From: Rhodococcus pyridinivorans
GTDB lineage: Bacteria > Actinomycetota > Actinomycetes > Mycobacteriales > Mycobacteriaceae
DNA: 64,000 nt
Assembly (NCBI RefSeq): GCF_900105195.1
Contig: NZ_FNRX01000002.1
Span: forward strand, 4,588,001 to 4,652,000
Reading direction: 5' to 3'
The notes under the pieces were generated by a model. That model was given only the letters and a program-made list of their open reading frames with translations, did no database searches and was not told the DNA's origin. How positions within the stretch are numbered: position 1 is the first letter of the stretch; every line of letters begins with the position of its first letter. The position numbers were made by a program, and so were the translations under genes. This document shows positions 20,092 to 28,682 of the stretch, piece by piece.

Positions 20092-22452
20092 GTGCGGGCG
20101 GACGACGGACCCACGGTGGCGGTCCTCGCGTACACGACGGCTCTCGAACGAACGATGATCGAGGATTGGCTGCGCTCGGACGAGCTTCCCGCCGAGTACC
20201 GCACGCCGACCCGCCCCGAGTCGCTCGACCTCGACTCACGGGTGCTCACCGAGGAGCTCGTGACCCGCACCGACGATCCGCTGATCCTGCCCTTGCGGAT
20301 CGTGTGGCTCCCGGCAGAGCGCGACGGTGCGCGGCGTATCCGGTTCGCCGACGTCCTCGCCCTCACGAACCCACGCAATCCGAATCTGCTGCTGCAGAAA
20401 TGGCTCGTGCGCAAGGGTGCCGACCGCTACCGGATCGTCGTCGCGAAACCGGCCCGCCTGTCCGAACTGCGGGACGCGCTCAGGGCGGAGGGCGGTGACG
20501 GTGACGACGGGGCACTCGCGCGGTACGTGACCCGCCGCGCCGTCGTCGCGCTCGAACGCGCGGAGCGAGCGGTGATCGGCGACCGCTACAAGGTCCCGCG
20601 GCTCGTCGCCGCCCAGATCATGGACTCGCCGATCTTCCGGCGCCGTCTCGACGAGATCGCCGCCGAGCACGGCCTCTCGCACGCCGAGGTCGAGTCGCGG
20701 GCGCGCAGTTCCCTCGACGAACTCGTGGCCGTGCAGTCACGATTGGTCACCGACCTGTTCACGCAGGCGATGCGGCCGTTGCACGCGTCGGCATGGACCG
20801 TGCACGCCGACGAGGCCGGTCTGCGCGCACTGCGCGAGTCCAACCGCCGGTACGCCCTGGTCTTCCTCCCCTCGCACCGGTCCTACGCCGATGCCTTCGT
20901 GCTGGGCGACATCCTGGCGGCGAACGATTTTCCCGGCAACCACATCATGGGCGGGGCCAACCTCACCTTCTGGCCGATCGGTCCCGTCGCCCGCCGCACC
21001 GGCACGGTGTTCATCCGGCGCAGCTTCGCAGACGACGACGTCTACAAGGCCGCGCTCGAGGAGTACTTCGCGTTCCTGCTGAGCAAGCGGTTCAACCTCG
21101 AGTGGTACTTCGAGGGCGGCCGGACCCGCACCGGCAAGCTCCGGGCCCCGCGCTACGGATTGCTCAGCTACGTCGCCAACGCGATCCGCGGCGGACGCGT
21201 CGAGGACGCGATGCTGGTGCCGGTCTCGATCACCTACGAGGGACTCGCCGAGGTCGCGGCGGTCGCCGCCGAACAGACCGGCGCGACGAAGAAAACCGAA
21301 GGCCTGGGATGGCTGGTGCGCTACGCCCGCAATCAGCGCAAGCGGGCCGGGAACGTGTACGTGCGGTTCGGCGATCCCGTGTCGATGCGCGAACTGCTGG
21401 TCGCCGGTGGGGATCCGGACCTGACCGCACCGGCGCCGGCAGCCGACCCGTCCGCGGCGCCGACGGATTCCGAGGAGATACGGGTGCTGCGCCGCAAGGC
21501 GCTGCAGAAGGTCGCCTTCGAAGTCGCGGTCGGCATCAACTGCAACACTCCGGTGACGGTGAACTGCCTGGTCACCCTGGCCCTGCTCGGTGTGCGCGAC
21601 CGCTCGCTGACGCTCGAGGAGGTGCGGGCCGTGATCGCACCTGTCCGCCGTTATCTCGATCGCCGCGGTGTCCCGCAGGGCGGGCTCCACATCCTCGACG
21701 TCGAAGGTGGGCTCGAGGACGTGCTCTCGTCGCTCACCCACGCGGGGGTGGTCACCACCTACGCCGGCGGGGAGGAACCGGTCTACTCGATCCAGCCGGG
21801 TCAGCATCTCGTCGCGGCGTTCTACCGCAACAGCGGCGTGCACTGGTTCGTCAACCGGTCGATCATGGAGCTGGCCATCCTCTACGCGCACGCCAATCTC
21901 GGTGACGATCCTGTCCGGGTGGCGTGGGAGGAGGCGAAGAACCTGCGCGACCTGCTGAAGTTCGAGTTCTTCTTCCCCGACCGAGACACCTACGAGACCC
22001 AGATGCGCGACGAGCTCGCCTGGCTCGTCCCGTCCTGGGGCGACACCCTGCCGACGAAGGACGAAGCGCTGACCGGTCTCGTCGAGACCGGCTTCTTCAT
22101 GTCGCACCGCACGCTGCGGTCGTTCTTCGACGCGCAGCTCGTCGTCGCCGAGCGCCTCGCCGTCCGGGATCCGGAGCTCGAGGTCGACCGCGCCGCCTTC
22201 CTGTCGGAGTGTGTGGCGGTGGGCCGGCAGATGCTGCTGCAGCGCCGCCTGTACGGGCCGGAATCGGTGTCGTCGGAGTTGTTCGCGTCCGCGCTCGACC
22301 TGGCGCGCAATCGAGGATTGCTCGACCACGACGAGGACCCCGAGACCGTCCGCGAGCGCAGGAAGGCATTCGCAGCGGAGCTGTCCGAGTTGGCCCAGCG
22401 GGTCGCGCTGGCCGAGTCGCTCGACGTGTCGAACAGAAAGGTGGAACGGTGA
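20092..22452 (+). CDS. plsB: Glycerol-3-phosphate acyltransferase, PlsB2-like
   Basis: 786 residues from GTG 20092, or 800 from ATG 20050. The acyltransferase motif I region reads LPSHRSYADAFVLGD, followed by FIRRSFADDDVYK and a motif III-like YFEGGRTRTGK. The long C-terminal region is typical of PlsB rather than PlsC. It acylates sn-glycerol-3-phosphate at the inner membrane face, the first step of phospholipid and triacylglycerol synthesis. GTG 20092 is preferred because GAGGAG lies eight bases before it. It overlaps the HAD-PlsC gene by 4 bp, the order known for mycobacterial plsB2 and Rv2483c (from memory). Confidence 0.88.
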   Translation: MRADDGPTVAVLAYTTALERTMIEDWLRSDELPAEYRTPTRPESLDLDSRVLTEELVTRTDDPLILPLRIVWLPAERDGARRIRFADVLALTNPRNPNLLLQKWLVRKGADRYRIVVAKPARLSELRDALRAEGGDGDDGALARYVTRRAVVALERAERAVIGDRYKVPRLVAAQIMDSPIFRRRLDEIAAEHGLSHAEVESRARSSLDELVAVQSRLVTDLFTQAMRPLHASAWTVHADEAGLRALRESNRRYALVFLPSHRSYADAFVLGDILAANDFPGNHIMGGANLTFWPIGPVARRTGTVFIRRSFADDDVYKAALEEYFAFLLSKRFNLEWYFEGGRTRTGKLRAPRYGLLSYVANAIRGGRVEDAMLVPVSITYEGLAEVAAVAAEQTGATKKTEGLGWLVRYARNQRKRAGNVYVRFGDPVSMRELLVAGGDPDLTAPAPAADPSAAPTDSEEIRVLRRKALQKVAFEVAVGINCNTPVTVNCLVTLALLGVRDRSLTLEEVRAVIAPVRRYLDRRGVPQGGLHILDVEGGLEDVLSSLTHAGVVTTYAGGEEPVYSIQPGQHLVAAFYRNSGVHWFVNRSIMELAILYAHANLGDDPVRVAWEEAKNLRDLLKFEFFFPDRDTYETQMRDELAWLVPSWGDTLPTKDEALTGLVETGFFMSHRTLRSFFDAQLVVAERLAVRDPELEVDRAAFLSECVAVGRQMLLQRRLYGPESVSSELFASALDLARNRGLLDHDEDPETVRERRKAFAAELSELAQRVALAESLDVSNRKVER

Positions 22453-23879
22453 ACCTCGAGCAGGCCCTCGAACGGGTGCGTACGGGTCCGCAGGGACCCG
22501 AGGTGGCGGCCTTCTTCGATTTCGACGGCACCATCGTGCACGGCTTCTCCGGTGTCCACTTCTTCCGCGACCGGGTGCTCGCCGGGAAGGTCTCCGCATC
22601 CGAACTGGCCGCGACGATGATCAACGGGATCCGCGGGACGGAGACCGAGGAGGACTTCGAACGCTTCGTCGCGATCGCCTTCAAGGCGTGGCGCGGTCAC
22701 ACCGAGGACGAGCTCTACGAGATCGGCCGCCGGCTGTTCATGACGACGATCGCCGGACACCTCTATCCGGAGGCGTGGCAACTCATCGGCGCGCACCAGA
22801 ACGCGGGCCACACGGTGGTGATCGCCTCGTCGGCGTCCCGCTACCAGATCCAGGCCGCCGGGGACGCGCTGGGCGTCGAGCACATCCTGTTCACCCCACT
22901 CGAGGTCGAGAACGGTGTGCTCACCGGACGGGTCGACGGGAAATCGTTGTGGCGCAGCGGCAAAGCGGAGGCGGCACGCAATTTCGTCGAGACACACGGC
23001 ATCGACGCCGAGGCCAGCTACACCTATTCCAACGGTGGCGAGGACGTGGAGTTCCTGGCCGTCGCCGGCAACCCCACGGCCACGAACCCGGATCGCACTC
23101 TCACCCGATTCGCCATCGAACGCGACTGGCCGATCATGCGGTTCCGGCCGCGCGGTACGCCAGGCGCACGCGAACTCGTCCGCACCGCCGCCGCCTACGG
23201 CGGGATGTTCGGCTCGGTGTGGACGGGTCTCGGTCTCGGTCTGATCAACCGCAGCCGCAAGACCGCGCTGGACTCGATCATCAGCATCGGCACCGAGGTC
23301 TCCCTGGCCCTCGCCGGAGTGAACGTACGCATCGTCGGGGAAGCGAATGCGTGGGCCGCCCGGCCGGCGGTGTTCATCTTCAACCACCAGAGTCAGCTCG
23401 ACCCGGTGGTGCTGGCCAAGGTCCTGAGGCAGGACTTCACGGGCGTAACGAAGAAGGAGATGGCCAACGACCCGTTGTTCGGGCCGCTTCTGCGGTTCGT
23501 CGGCGCCACCTTTGTCGACCGCACGAACACCGAGCAGGCGGTTGCGGCGCTCGCACCCGTCGTCGACACCCTCCGCGAGGGTACGTCGATCGTCATCGCC
23601 CCCGAGGGCACACGCTCGCTGACCCCGGCGATCGGCAGGTTCAAGAAGGGCGCCTTCCACATCGCGATGCAGGCCGGTGTCCCGATCGTGCCGGTCGTGA
23701 TCCGCAACGCCGGCGAGATCCTGTGGAAGCACTCGACCCTGCTGCGGTCGGGCACCGTCGACGTGGCGGTGCTCGAACCGATCGACGTGAGCGGCTGGTC
23801 GCGGGAGAACTTCGGTGAGCACATCGCCGAAGTCGAGGACCTCTACCGCCGCACGCTGTCGAGCTGGCCCACCGACTAG
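22449..23879 (+). CDS. plsC: HAD phosphatase fused to 1-acylglycerol-3-phosphate acyltransferase
   Basis: 476 residues. An N-terminal HAD-IB phosphatase domain has DFDGTIVHG (nucleophile region about 25-33) and SSASRYQIQ. The C-terminal PlsC domain has FNHQSQLDPVV (an H-x-x-x-x-D variant, H-Q-S-Q-L-D) and APEGTRS. The fusion could dephosphorylate a product or substrate and acylate lysophosphatidate, the second step after PlsB. The GTG start overlaps the plsB2 stop (GTGA), and the stop abuts the next ATG. Confidence 0.88.
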   Translation: MNLEQALERVRTGPQGPEVAAFFDFDGTIVHGFSGVHFFRDRVLAGKVSASELAATMINGIRGTETEEDFERFVAIAFKAWRGHTEDELYEIGRRLFMTTIAGHLYPEAWQLIGAHQNAGHTVVIASSASRYQIQAAGDALGVEHILFTPLEVENGVLTGRVDGKSLWRSGKAEAARNFVETHGIDAEASYTYSNGGEDVEFLAVAGNPTATNPDRTLTRFAIERDWPIMRFRPRGTPGARELVRTAAAYGGMFGSVWTGLGLGLINRSRKTALDSIISIGTEVSLALAGVNVRIVGEANAWAARPAVFIFNHQSQLDPVVLAKVLRQDFTGVTKKEMANDPLFGPLLRFVGATFVDRTNTEQAVAALAPVVDTLREGTSIVIAPEGTRSLTPAIGRFKKGAFHIAMQAGVPIVPVVIRNAGEILWKHSTLLRSGTVDVAVLEPIDVSGWSRENFGEHIAEVEDLYRRTLSSWPTD

Positions 23880-24998
23880 ATGACGAACGAGACCGTGACA
23901 CCCGAGGAGCCGGACGACGGAGCCGACGAGAGCCCGCACGGTGAGAGCGGGCCGCTCACCCCGAAGCGACGCCGGTATCTCAAGTGGATCGTCGGTGCTC
24001 TGCTCGTCGTGGTGCTCACCGTCGAGATCGTGCTCGTGTGGCCGGAACTGTCCGACAGCGTCCGCGGCCTCGGGCATCTTCACTGGGGTTGGGTCGCGGC
24101 AGCGGTGTTCGCCTCGATGGCGGAGATGTCGACCTTCGCACGGGTGCAGCGGGCGCTACTGTCCGCGGCGGGTGTGAAGGTCTCGCAATGGCAATCGCTT
24201 TCGGTGGCCCTCGCGGCGAACTCCATGAGCGTGACCCTGCCGGGCGGACCGGTGGTCGGGACGACCTTCACCTACCGACAGATGCGGCGCTGGGGCGCAC
24301 CCCCGGTGGTGGCGACCTGGCAGCTGGTCATGGCCGGGCTCCTCCAGGCCGCCGGACTCGCACTGCTCGGCATCGTCGGCGCTCTGCTCGTCGGCGCCAG
24401 CAACAACCCGTTCTCGCTGATCTTCTCGCTCGGCGGTCTGCTGCTGCTGGTCGTGCTCATCCAGTACGCGGCCGGCAATCCTGGTTCGTTCGAATCGATC
24501 GGCCTGATCGCCCTGCGGAGCCTGAACCGGTTGCGGAAGAAGCCGGAGCAGGCGGGTGCGCGAGCGTGGCGGAAGATCGTCGGCCAGCTGAGCGCGGTGC
24601 AACTCGATCGTCCTCATGCGGCCCGCGCGTTCGGCTGGTCGCTGAGCAACTGGGTATGCGACGGTGCGTGCCTGGCGTTCGCCGCATACGCGGTCGGTGG
24701 CGCGCCGAGCCTGGCCGGTATCGCGGTCGCCTACGCGGCCGGAACCGCCACCAGCCGTGCCATCCCGCTGCTCCCCGCCGGTCTGGGTGTCATGGACGCC
24801 GTGCTCGTGCCGGCGCTCACCGCCTCCGGCATGACCGGCGCGCAGGCCCTGTCGGCGGTGGTCGTCTACCGGTTGATCAGTTTCGTGCTCGTCGCCGCGG
24901 TCGGCTGGATCGTCTTCGCATTCCGCTACCGGAACGTCGGCGAGGAGGGGGACGAGGACGAAACTCCCCCGGACCTGCGGCTCTGGGACGACGACTGA
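23880..24998 (+). CDS. Flippase-like integral membrane protein (UPF0104/LPG synthase TM domain)
   Basis: 372 residues with an acidic N-terminal tail and about eight hydrophobic segments. It matches the lysylphosphatidylglycerol synthase transmembrane family, including LPGGPVVGTTFTYRQMRRWG and RAIPLLPAGLGVMD. It starts at the base after the plsC stop, so it belongs to the phospholipid operon. Lipid translocation is a plausible role but is inferred from family and context only. Confidence 0.82.
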   Translation: MTNETVTPEEPDDGADESPHGESGPLTPKRRRYLKWIVGALLVVVLTVEIVLVWPELSDSVRGLGHLHWGWVAAAVFASMAEMSTFARVQRALLSAAGVKVSQWQSLSVALAANSMSVTLPGGPVVGTTFTYRQMRRWGAPPVVATWQLVMAGLLQAAGLALLGIVGALLVGASNNPFSLIFSLGGLLLLVVLIQYAAGNPGSFESIGLIALRSLNRLRKKPEQAGARAWRKIVGQLSAVQLDRPHAARAFGWSLSNWVCDGACLAFAAYAVGGAPSLAGIAVAYAAGTATSRAIPLLPAGLGVMDAVLVPALTASGMTGAQALSAVVVYRLISFVLVAAVGWIVFAFRYRNVGEEGDEDETPPDLRLWDDD

Positions 24999-25082
24999 AG
25001 GCGCCGACCCGAAAAGATCGCCCGCGCGCCGGTCGGGGCGCTAGCGTTGTCCTCCATCCGGATGAATGGAGGGACGAGGTCC

Positions 25083-26687
25083 GTGGCACAGCACGAGGTC
25101 ACACGTAAACGGGAAGTCTGGTCGGGCCGGTCGGTGTTCATCATGGCCGCAATCGGCTCGGCGGTCGGACTCGGCAACATCTGGCGCTTCCCGTACATCG
25201 CTTACGAGAACGGTGGTGGCGCATTCCTGATCCCGTATCTGGTCGCGCTGCTGACCGCGGGTATCCCCCTTCTCCTGGTCGACTACGCGATCGGGCACAA
25301 GTTCCGCGGATCGCCGCCGCTGGCCTTCCGCAGACTGCGCCGCGGCGCCGAATTCATCGGCTGGTGGCAGGTGCTGGTGTGCTTCGTCATCGGCGTGTAC
25401 TACGCGGTGATCGTGGCCTGGGCCGCGCGGTACACCTTCTTCTCGATCACCGAGGCCTGGGGCGACGACCCCGAAGGCTTCTTCATGAGTTCGTTCCTGA
25501 ACCAGGACACCGATGCGACCTTCGGCCTGAGCTTCGTGCCGGGCGTCGCGTGGACGCTGCTGCTGGTCTGGATCGCGACGCTCGCGGTGCTCGCTCTCGG
25601 CGTCCAGCGCGGTATCGGCAACGCCAATCGGTTCTTCGTGCCGTTGCTGGTCCTGCTGTTCGGTGCGCTCGTCGTCCGGTCGCTGACCCTCGACGGCGCG
25701 ACCGCCGGTCTCGATGCGTTCTTCACCCCGAACTGGTCGGCGCTGACCGACACCGGGGTGTGGATCGCGGCGTACGCGCAGATCTTCTTCTCGCTGTCCG
25801 TCGCCTTCGGCATCATGGTGACCTACGCGTCGTACCTGAAGCGCAAGACGAACCTCACCGGTTCGGGTCTCGTGGTCGGGTTCTCGAACTCGAGCTTCGA
25901 GGTGCTCGCCGGCATCGGCGTCTTCTCCGCTCTCGGCTTCATGGCCCAGGCGCAGGGTGTCGAGGTCGGTGAGGTGGTCGCGGGCGGTATCGGCCTCGCC
26001 TTCATCGCTTTCCCGACGATCGTCTCGGAGATGCCCGGCGGCCCGCTCTTCGGTGTGCTGTTCTTCGGTTCGCTGGTCTTCGCCGGGTTCACGTCGATGA
26101 TCAGTATCATCCAGGTGACCGTCTCGGCCTTCCAGGACAAGACGGGCCTCGGCCGGGTGCCGGCGGTACTCGCCATCGGTGGTGTGTCGGCAATCGTGTC
26201 GCTGCTGCTCTTCCCCACCACCACCGGCCTGAACACTCTCGACGTGGTGGACCGCTTCGCGAACCAGTTCGGCATCGTGGGTGTCGCCTTCGTGGCGCTC
26301 GTGGTGGTCGCGTGGATCTATCGTCGTCTGCCCGAACTCCGCGACCACCTCAACTCGGTGTCGTCGTTCAAGGTCGGCACGGGCTGGATGGTGTTCACGG
26401 GCATCATCACCCCGCTCGTCCTCGGCTACATGCTGTTCAGCGAGATCCGCGACCGTGTCCGCGACGGCTACGGCGGTCTTCCCGACAGCCTGGTCACGGC
26501 CTTCGGCTGGAGCGTGCAGGCCGGCGTGATCATCCTCGCCGTCCTCCTGACGTTCATCCCCTGGCGCAGGGGAATCGACGAGGAATACGAGCTGGACGAG
26601 AACCGTCCGCCCGCATCCGCCCAGGCGCCTGCTTCGTCCGGTGCTCCCTTACCCGGACCCGACTCGTCCACAGGAGGTACCCGATGA
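25083..26687 (+). CDS. Sodium-dependent NSS transporter, MetP-like
   Basis: 534 residues, about 11-12 membrane segments, neurotransmitter:sodium symporter family. The N-terminal signature GSAVGLGNIWRFPYIAYENGGGAF contains the Na+/substrate residues of LeuT-like carriers. With the small downstream subunit it resembles the methionine/alanine importer MetPS of Corynebacterium. GTG 25083 follows GGAGGGACGAGG; an ATG at 25065 is possible. A -10-like TAGCGT lies near 25042. Confidence 0.87.
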   Translation: MAQHEVTRKREVWSGRSVFIMAAIGSAVGLGNIWRFPYIAYENGGGAFLIPYLVALLTAGIPLLLVDYAIGHKFRGSPPLAFRRLRRGAEFIGWWQVLVCFVIGVYYAVIVAWAARYTFFSITEAWGDDPEGFFMSSFLNQDTDATFGLSFVPGVAWTLLLVWIATLAVLALGVQRGIGNANRFFVPLLVLLFGALVVRSLTLDGATAGLDAFFTPNWSALTDTGVWIAAYAQIFFSLSVAFGIMVTYASYLKRKTNLTGSGLVVGFSNSSFEVLAGIGVFSALGFMAQAQGVEVGEVVAGGIGLAFIAFPTIVSEMPGGPLFGVLFFGSLVFAGFTSMISIIQVTVSAFQDKTGLGRVPAVLAIGGVSAIVSLLLFPTTTGLNTLDVVDRFANQFGIVGVAFVALVVVAWIYRRLPELRDHLNSVSSFKVGTGWMVFTGIITPLVLGYMLFSEIRDRVRDGYGGLPDSLVTAFGWSVQAGVIILAVLLTFIPWRRGIDEEYELDENRPPASAQAPASSGAPLPGPDSSTGGTR

Positions 26688-26791
26688 GCACAGCGGCCGT
26701 CGCCATGATGATTCTCGCCCTCGTCACGCTGTGGGGCGGTCTCCTGCTGAGCATCCTGCATCTGCGTAAGCATCCGGACGATCCGGACTGA
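26684..26791 (+). CDS. MetS-type small subunit of the NSS transporter
   Basis: 35 residues: one hydrophobic helix (about 5-26) and a short charged tail LRKHPDDPD. ATG 26684 overlaps the transporter stop (ATGA) and follows AGGAGG. Small proteins of this form are required partners of the NSS carrier in corynebacterial MetPS, so membrane association with the carrier is inferred. Confidence 0.82.
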   Translation: MSTAAVAMMILALVTLWGGLLLSILHLRKHPDDPD

Positions 26792-26838
26792 TCATCCGCA
26801 CCACCGACTCACATGGGTGTCGGTTCGGTAACACCACG

Positions 26839-26866
26839 GGGCGGCGCTCTGGCCGGAGCGCCGCCC
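26839..26866 (+). terminator. Terminator hairpin after the NSS operon
   Basis: GGGCGGCGCTC-TGGCCG-GAGCGCCGCCC, a perfect 11-bp stem followed by TTGTGG. Confidence 0.75.
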
Positions 26867-26890
26867 TTGTGGTCTCCTGGAGCGGTCGTA

Positions 26891-26911
26891 CTCTAAACCT
26901 CTAGTTTAGAG
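26891..26911. promoter_or_regulatory. Perfect palindromic operator candidate before the secreted protein gene
   Basis: CTCTAAAC-N5-GTTTAGAG, 8-bp arms in an otherwise GC-rich region, about 50 bp before the start of the secreted protein gene. The size suits a TetR-type dimer. The regulator is not assigned; the KstR-like TetR at 27836 is the nearest candidate. Confidence 0.5.
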
Positions 26912-26960
26912 TTAGGTAGAGCCCGTCCGGGTGTCACGACCCACAGGAGGAGAACCCCAT

Positions 26961-27788
26961 ATGAGCCGCAGACACCGCAATCGGATGCGTCGCATCTCGG
27001 CCGCCGCAGCCCTGACCGTCGCCGCAGGTCTGGCGCTTCCCACCATCGCCGGCGCCGAACCCGCACCCACGGACCCGGCAGCACCGGCGGAAGCGCCCGC
27101 CACGAGCCCGCTCGTGAGCTCGCTCGAGGCTCTCCGCGCGCTGCCCGGCGTCGATCCCACGACTCTCGCTGCCGCCGAAGCGATCGCGAACGCACGCGGA
27201 AGCGCTGTCGACGCGGCCGAAGCGACACCGCTCGGCGCCTACGAGGACGGCATGGAGTTCCTGCGTCGCCTCGGCGTCGAACCGTTCCTCTACCCCACCG
27301 GCGCACCGTTCTGCACGGCCGACGGCGACCTGCCGCTGGGCACCGTGCCCGCCGTTGCGGGTGCTCTGCCCGGGCCATGGCCGAACCGCAGCCTGTCGCC
27401 GCTGCCGGGCACCCTGAACGTCGTCTCGCCCGGTGAGACGCTCTTCGCGTTCGTCCCCGTCGGCCTCGAGGAGGACGCCGACACCTCGGGCATCCAGCTC
27501 GCGTGGTTCAACGTCAACACCTTCCAGGGTGGCTTCGTCCCGATGGGCACGCCGGAGGAGACCGCGGCGGGAGCCATTCCGGCCGGCCTTCCCGTCCAGG
27601 CCCGCGGCATCGTCGAGCAGGCCATCACGACCTTCATCGCCGACACCCTGCCGCTGGGTGGCGTGCGGGTCGCGCCGGTCGAGACGGGGTCGGGCACCGT
27701 GCTCTCGGCCGTCTTCGGCAACGTGCGCAACGGCGACACGCAGTGCTTCTTCCTGCCCACGATCGGCATCGTGGACGTGCCGGCCTGA
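26961..27788 (+). CDS. Secreted protein of unknown function
   Basis: 275 residues with a clear Sec signal peptide (MSRRHRNRMRR, hydrophobic 13-31, cleavage after AGA near residue 32). A Pro/Ala linker follows, then a domain with two cysteines (FCTADG and TQCFFLP) that could form a disulfide. I do not recognise the family. AGGAGG lies ten bases before ATG 26961. A palindrome upstream suggests regulated expression. Convergent with the KstR-like gene. Confidence 0.75.
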   Translation: MSRRHRNRMRRISAAAALTVAAGLALPTIAGAEPAPTDPAAPAEAPATSPLVSSLEALRALPGVDPTTLAAAEAIANARGSAVDAAEATPLGAYEDGMEFLRRLGVEPFLYPTGAPFCTADGDLPLGTVPAVAGALPGPWPNRSLSPLPGTLNVVSPGETLFAFVPVGLEEDADTSGIQLAWFNVNTFQGGFVPMGTPEETAAGAIPAGLPVQARGIVEQAITTFIADTLPLGGVRVAPVETGSGTVLSAVFGNVRNGDTQCFFLPTIGIVDVPA

Positions 27789-27818
27789 TCGAACCAGAGC
27801 TCCCGAGCGGAGCCCAGA

Positions 27819-27854
27819 ACTGCAGCGGGTGGGCGTCAGCTCGCCCGCTGCAGT
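27819..27854. terminator. Hairpin between secreted protein and TetR genes
   Basis: ACTGCAGCGGG and CCCGCTGCAGT form a perfect 11-bp stem with a 14-nt loop that includes the TetR stop codon. Confidence 0.55.
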
Positions 27855-28519
27855 CGGTTCAGCCGGTCGAACACGAGCGTGACGGCGGTGTCCATGTGCG
27901 CGAGCACATCGTCGACCGACTGCCGGCCCGCCACCCAGGCGACCAGCGCCGACATCCACACGTCGGCGATGATCCGCACGGCGTTGAGCACCTCTTCGGT
28001 GACGATGTCGATGCCTGCCGCCTGCGCGAACAGTCGGGTGAGCACCTCACCGAGACGGTCGAGTTCGGGCGCCGAGGACGCGTCGGCGAACATCGCCGCC
28101 CGGATGAGCGCGTCGTAGCGCAGCGGGTTCTCGGACAGACGCGGCATCACTCCGCGCAGGACGCCCATCAGGCGCTCGGCGGCACTGTCGCCAGGGATCT
28201 CCACGGTGGTCACGGCTTCGGCGGCGGTCTCGAATTCGAGTACGAGCGCCACGACGAGCAGGTGGTTCTTCGAGGGGAAGTAGCGGTAGACCGTGCCGAG
28301 AGCGACACCGGATCGGTCTGCGACCGCCCGCATCTGCACGGCGTCGTATCCCCCCTCGGAGGCGAGCTCCTCGGCGGAGGCGATGATCCGCATGTACCGC
28401 GCCCGCTGTGCCGGTCGCAGGCCCGCACCGGGCGACCGGGTGGACCCGAGGGCCGGCCGCGAGGTCTGCGTCGACGCCGACTCCTCGCCCGCGGTCTCCG
28501 TCGTCGACTGCTCCGTCAT
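27836..28519 (-). CDS. TetR regulator, KstR-like
   Basis: 227 residues with a TetR helix-turn-helix (QMRAVADRSGVALGTVYRYFPSK). The wording GGYDAVQMRAVADR, GTVYRYFPSKNHLL and VRIIADVWMSALVAWV closely follows KstR, the cholesterol-catabolism repressor of mycolata. A Ser/Thr/Pro-rich N-terminal extension of about 35 residues is unusual. ATG 28519 lies seven bases after GGAAGG. The facing promoter holds a perfect KstR-type box, so it probably controls that operon and itself; its ligand (a sterol CoA ester or other) is not known. Confidence 0.85.
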   Translation of the reverse strand: MTEQSTTETAGEESASTQTSRPALGSTRSPGAGLRPAQRARYMRIIASAEELASEGGYDAVQMRAVADRSGVALGTVYRYFPSKNHLLVVALVLEFETAAEAVTTVEIPGDSAAERLMGVLRGVMPRLSENPLRYDALIRAAMFADASSAPELDRLGEVLTRLFAQAAGIDIVTEEVLNAVRIIADVWMSALVAWVAGRQSVDDVLAHMDTAVTLVFDRLNRLQRAS

Positions 28520-28599
28520 CACGCCACCTTCCGTTCATGCCCGTTCCGAGGATAGTTCAGCGTGGGACGACTGCCTTTTCGTACGGCCGACCGGCCGCA

Positions 28600-28618
28600 A
28601 CCGGACAGGTGTCCGGAA
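28600..28618. promoter_or_regulatory. Palindrome CCGGACA-GG-TGTCCGG in the TetR/LLM intergenic region
   Basis: Seven-base perfect arms (28601-28616). The core GGACAGGTGTC matches the two 19-bp operators at 38677 and 41663, but the outer arms differ. It lies between the divergent starts at 28519 and 28683. Confidence 0.5.
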
Positions 28619-28636
28619 ATCTCTTCCCTCCGGATG

Positions 28637-28650
28637 TAGAACGCGTTACA
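28637..28650. promoter_or_regulatory. KstR-type operator TNNAACNNGTTNNA
   Basis: TAGAACGCGTTACA matches the published KstR consensus at every fixed position. It overlaps a -10-like TACATT (28647-28652) upstream of the LLM/flavoprotein operon, a position suited to repression. Confidence 0.7.
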
Positions 28651-28682
28651 TTTTCTCCGTCACCGTCTGGAGAGGGGCTGTT

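Noticed and set aside
21990..24083. 697-residue minus-strand frame opposite plsB2 and plsC
   Set aside because: It spans several real gene boundaries and shows no domain.
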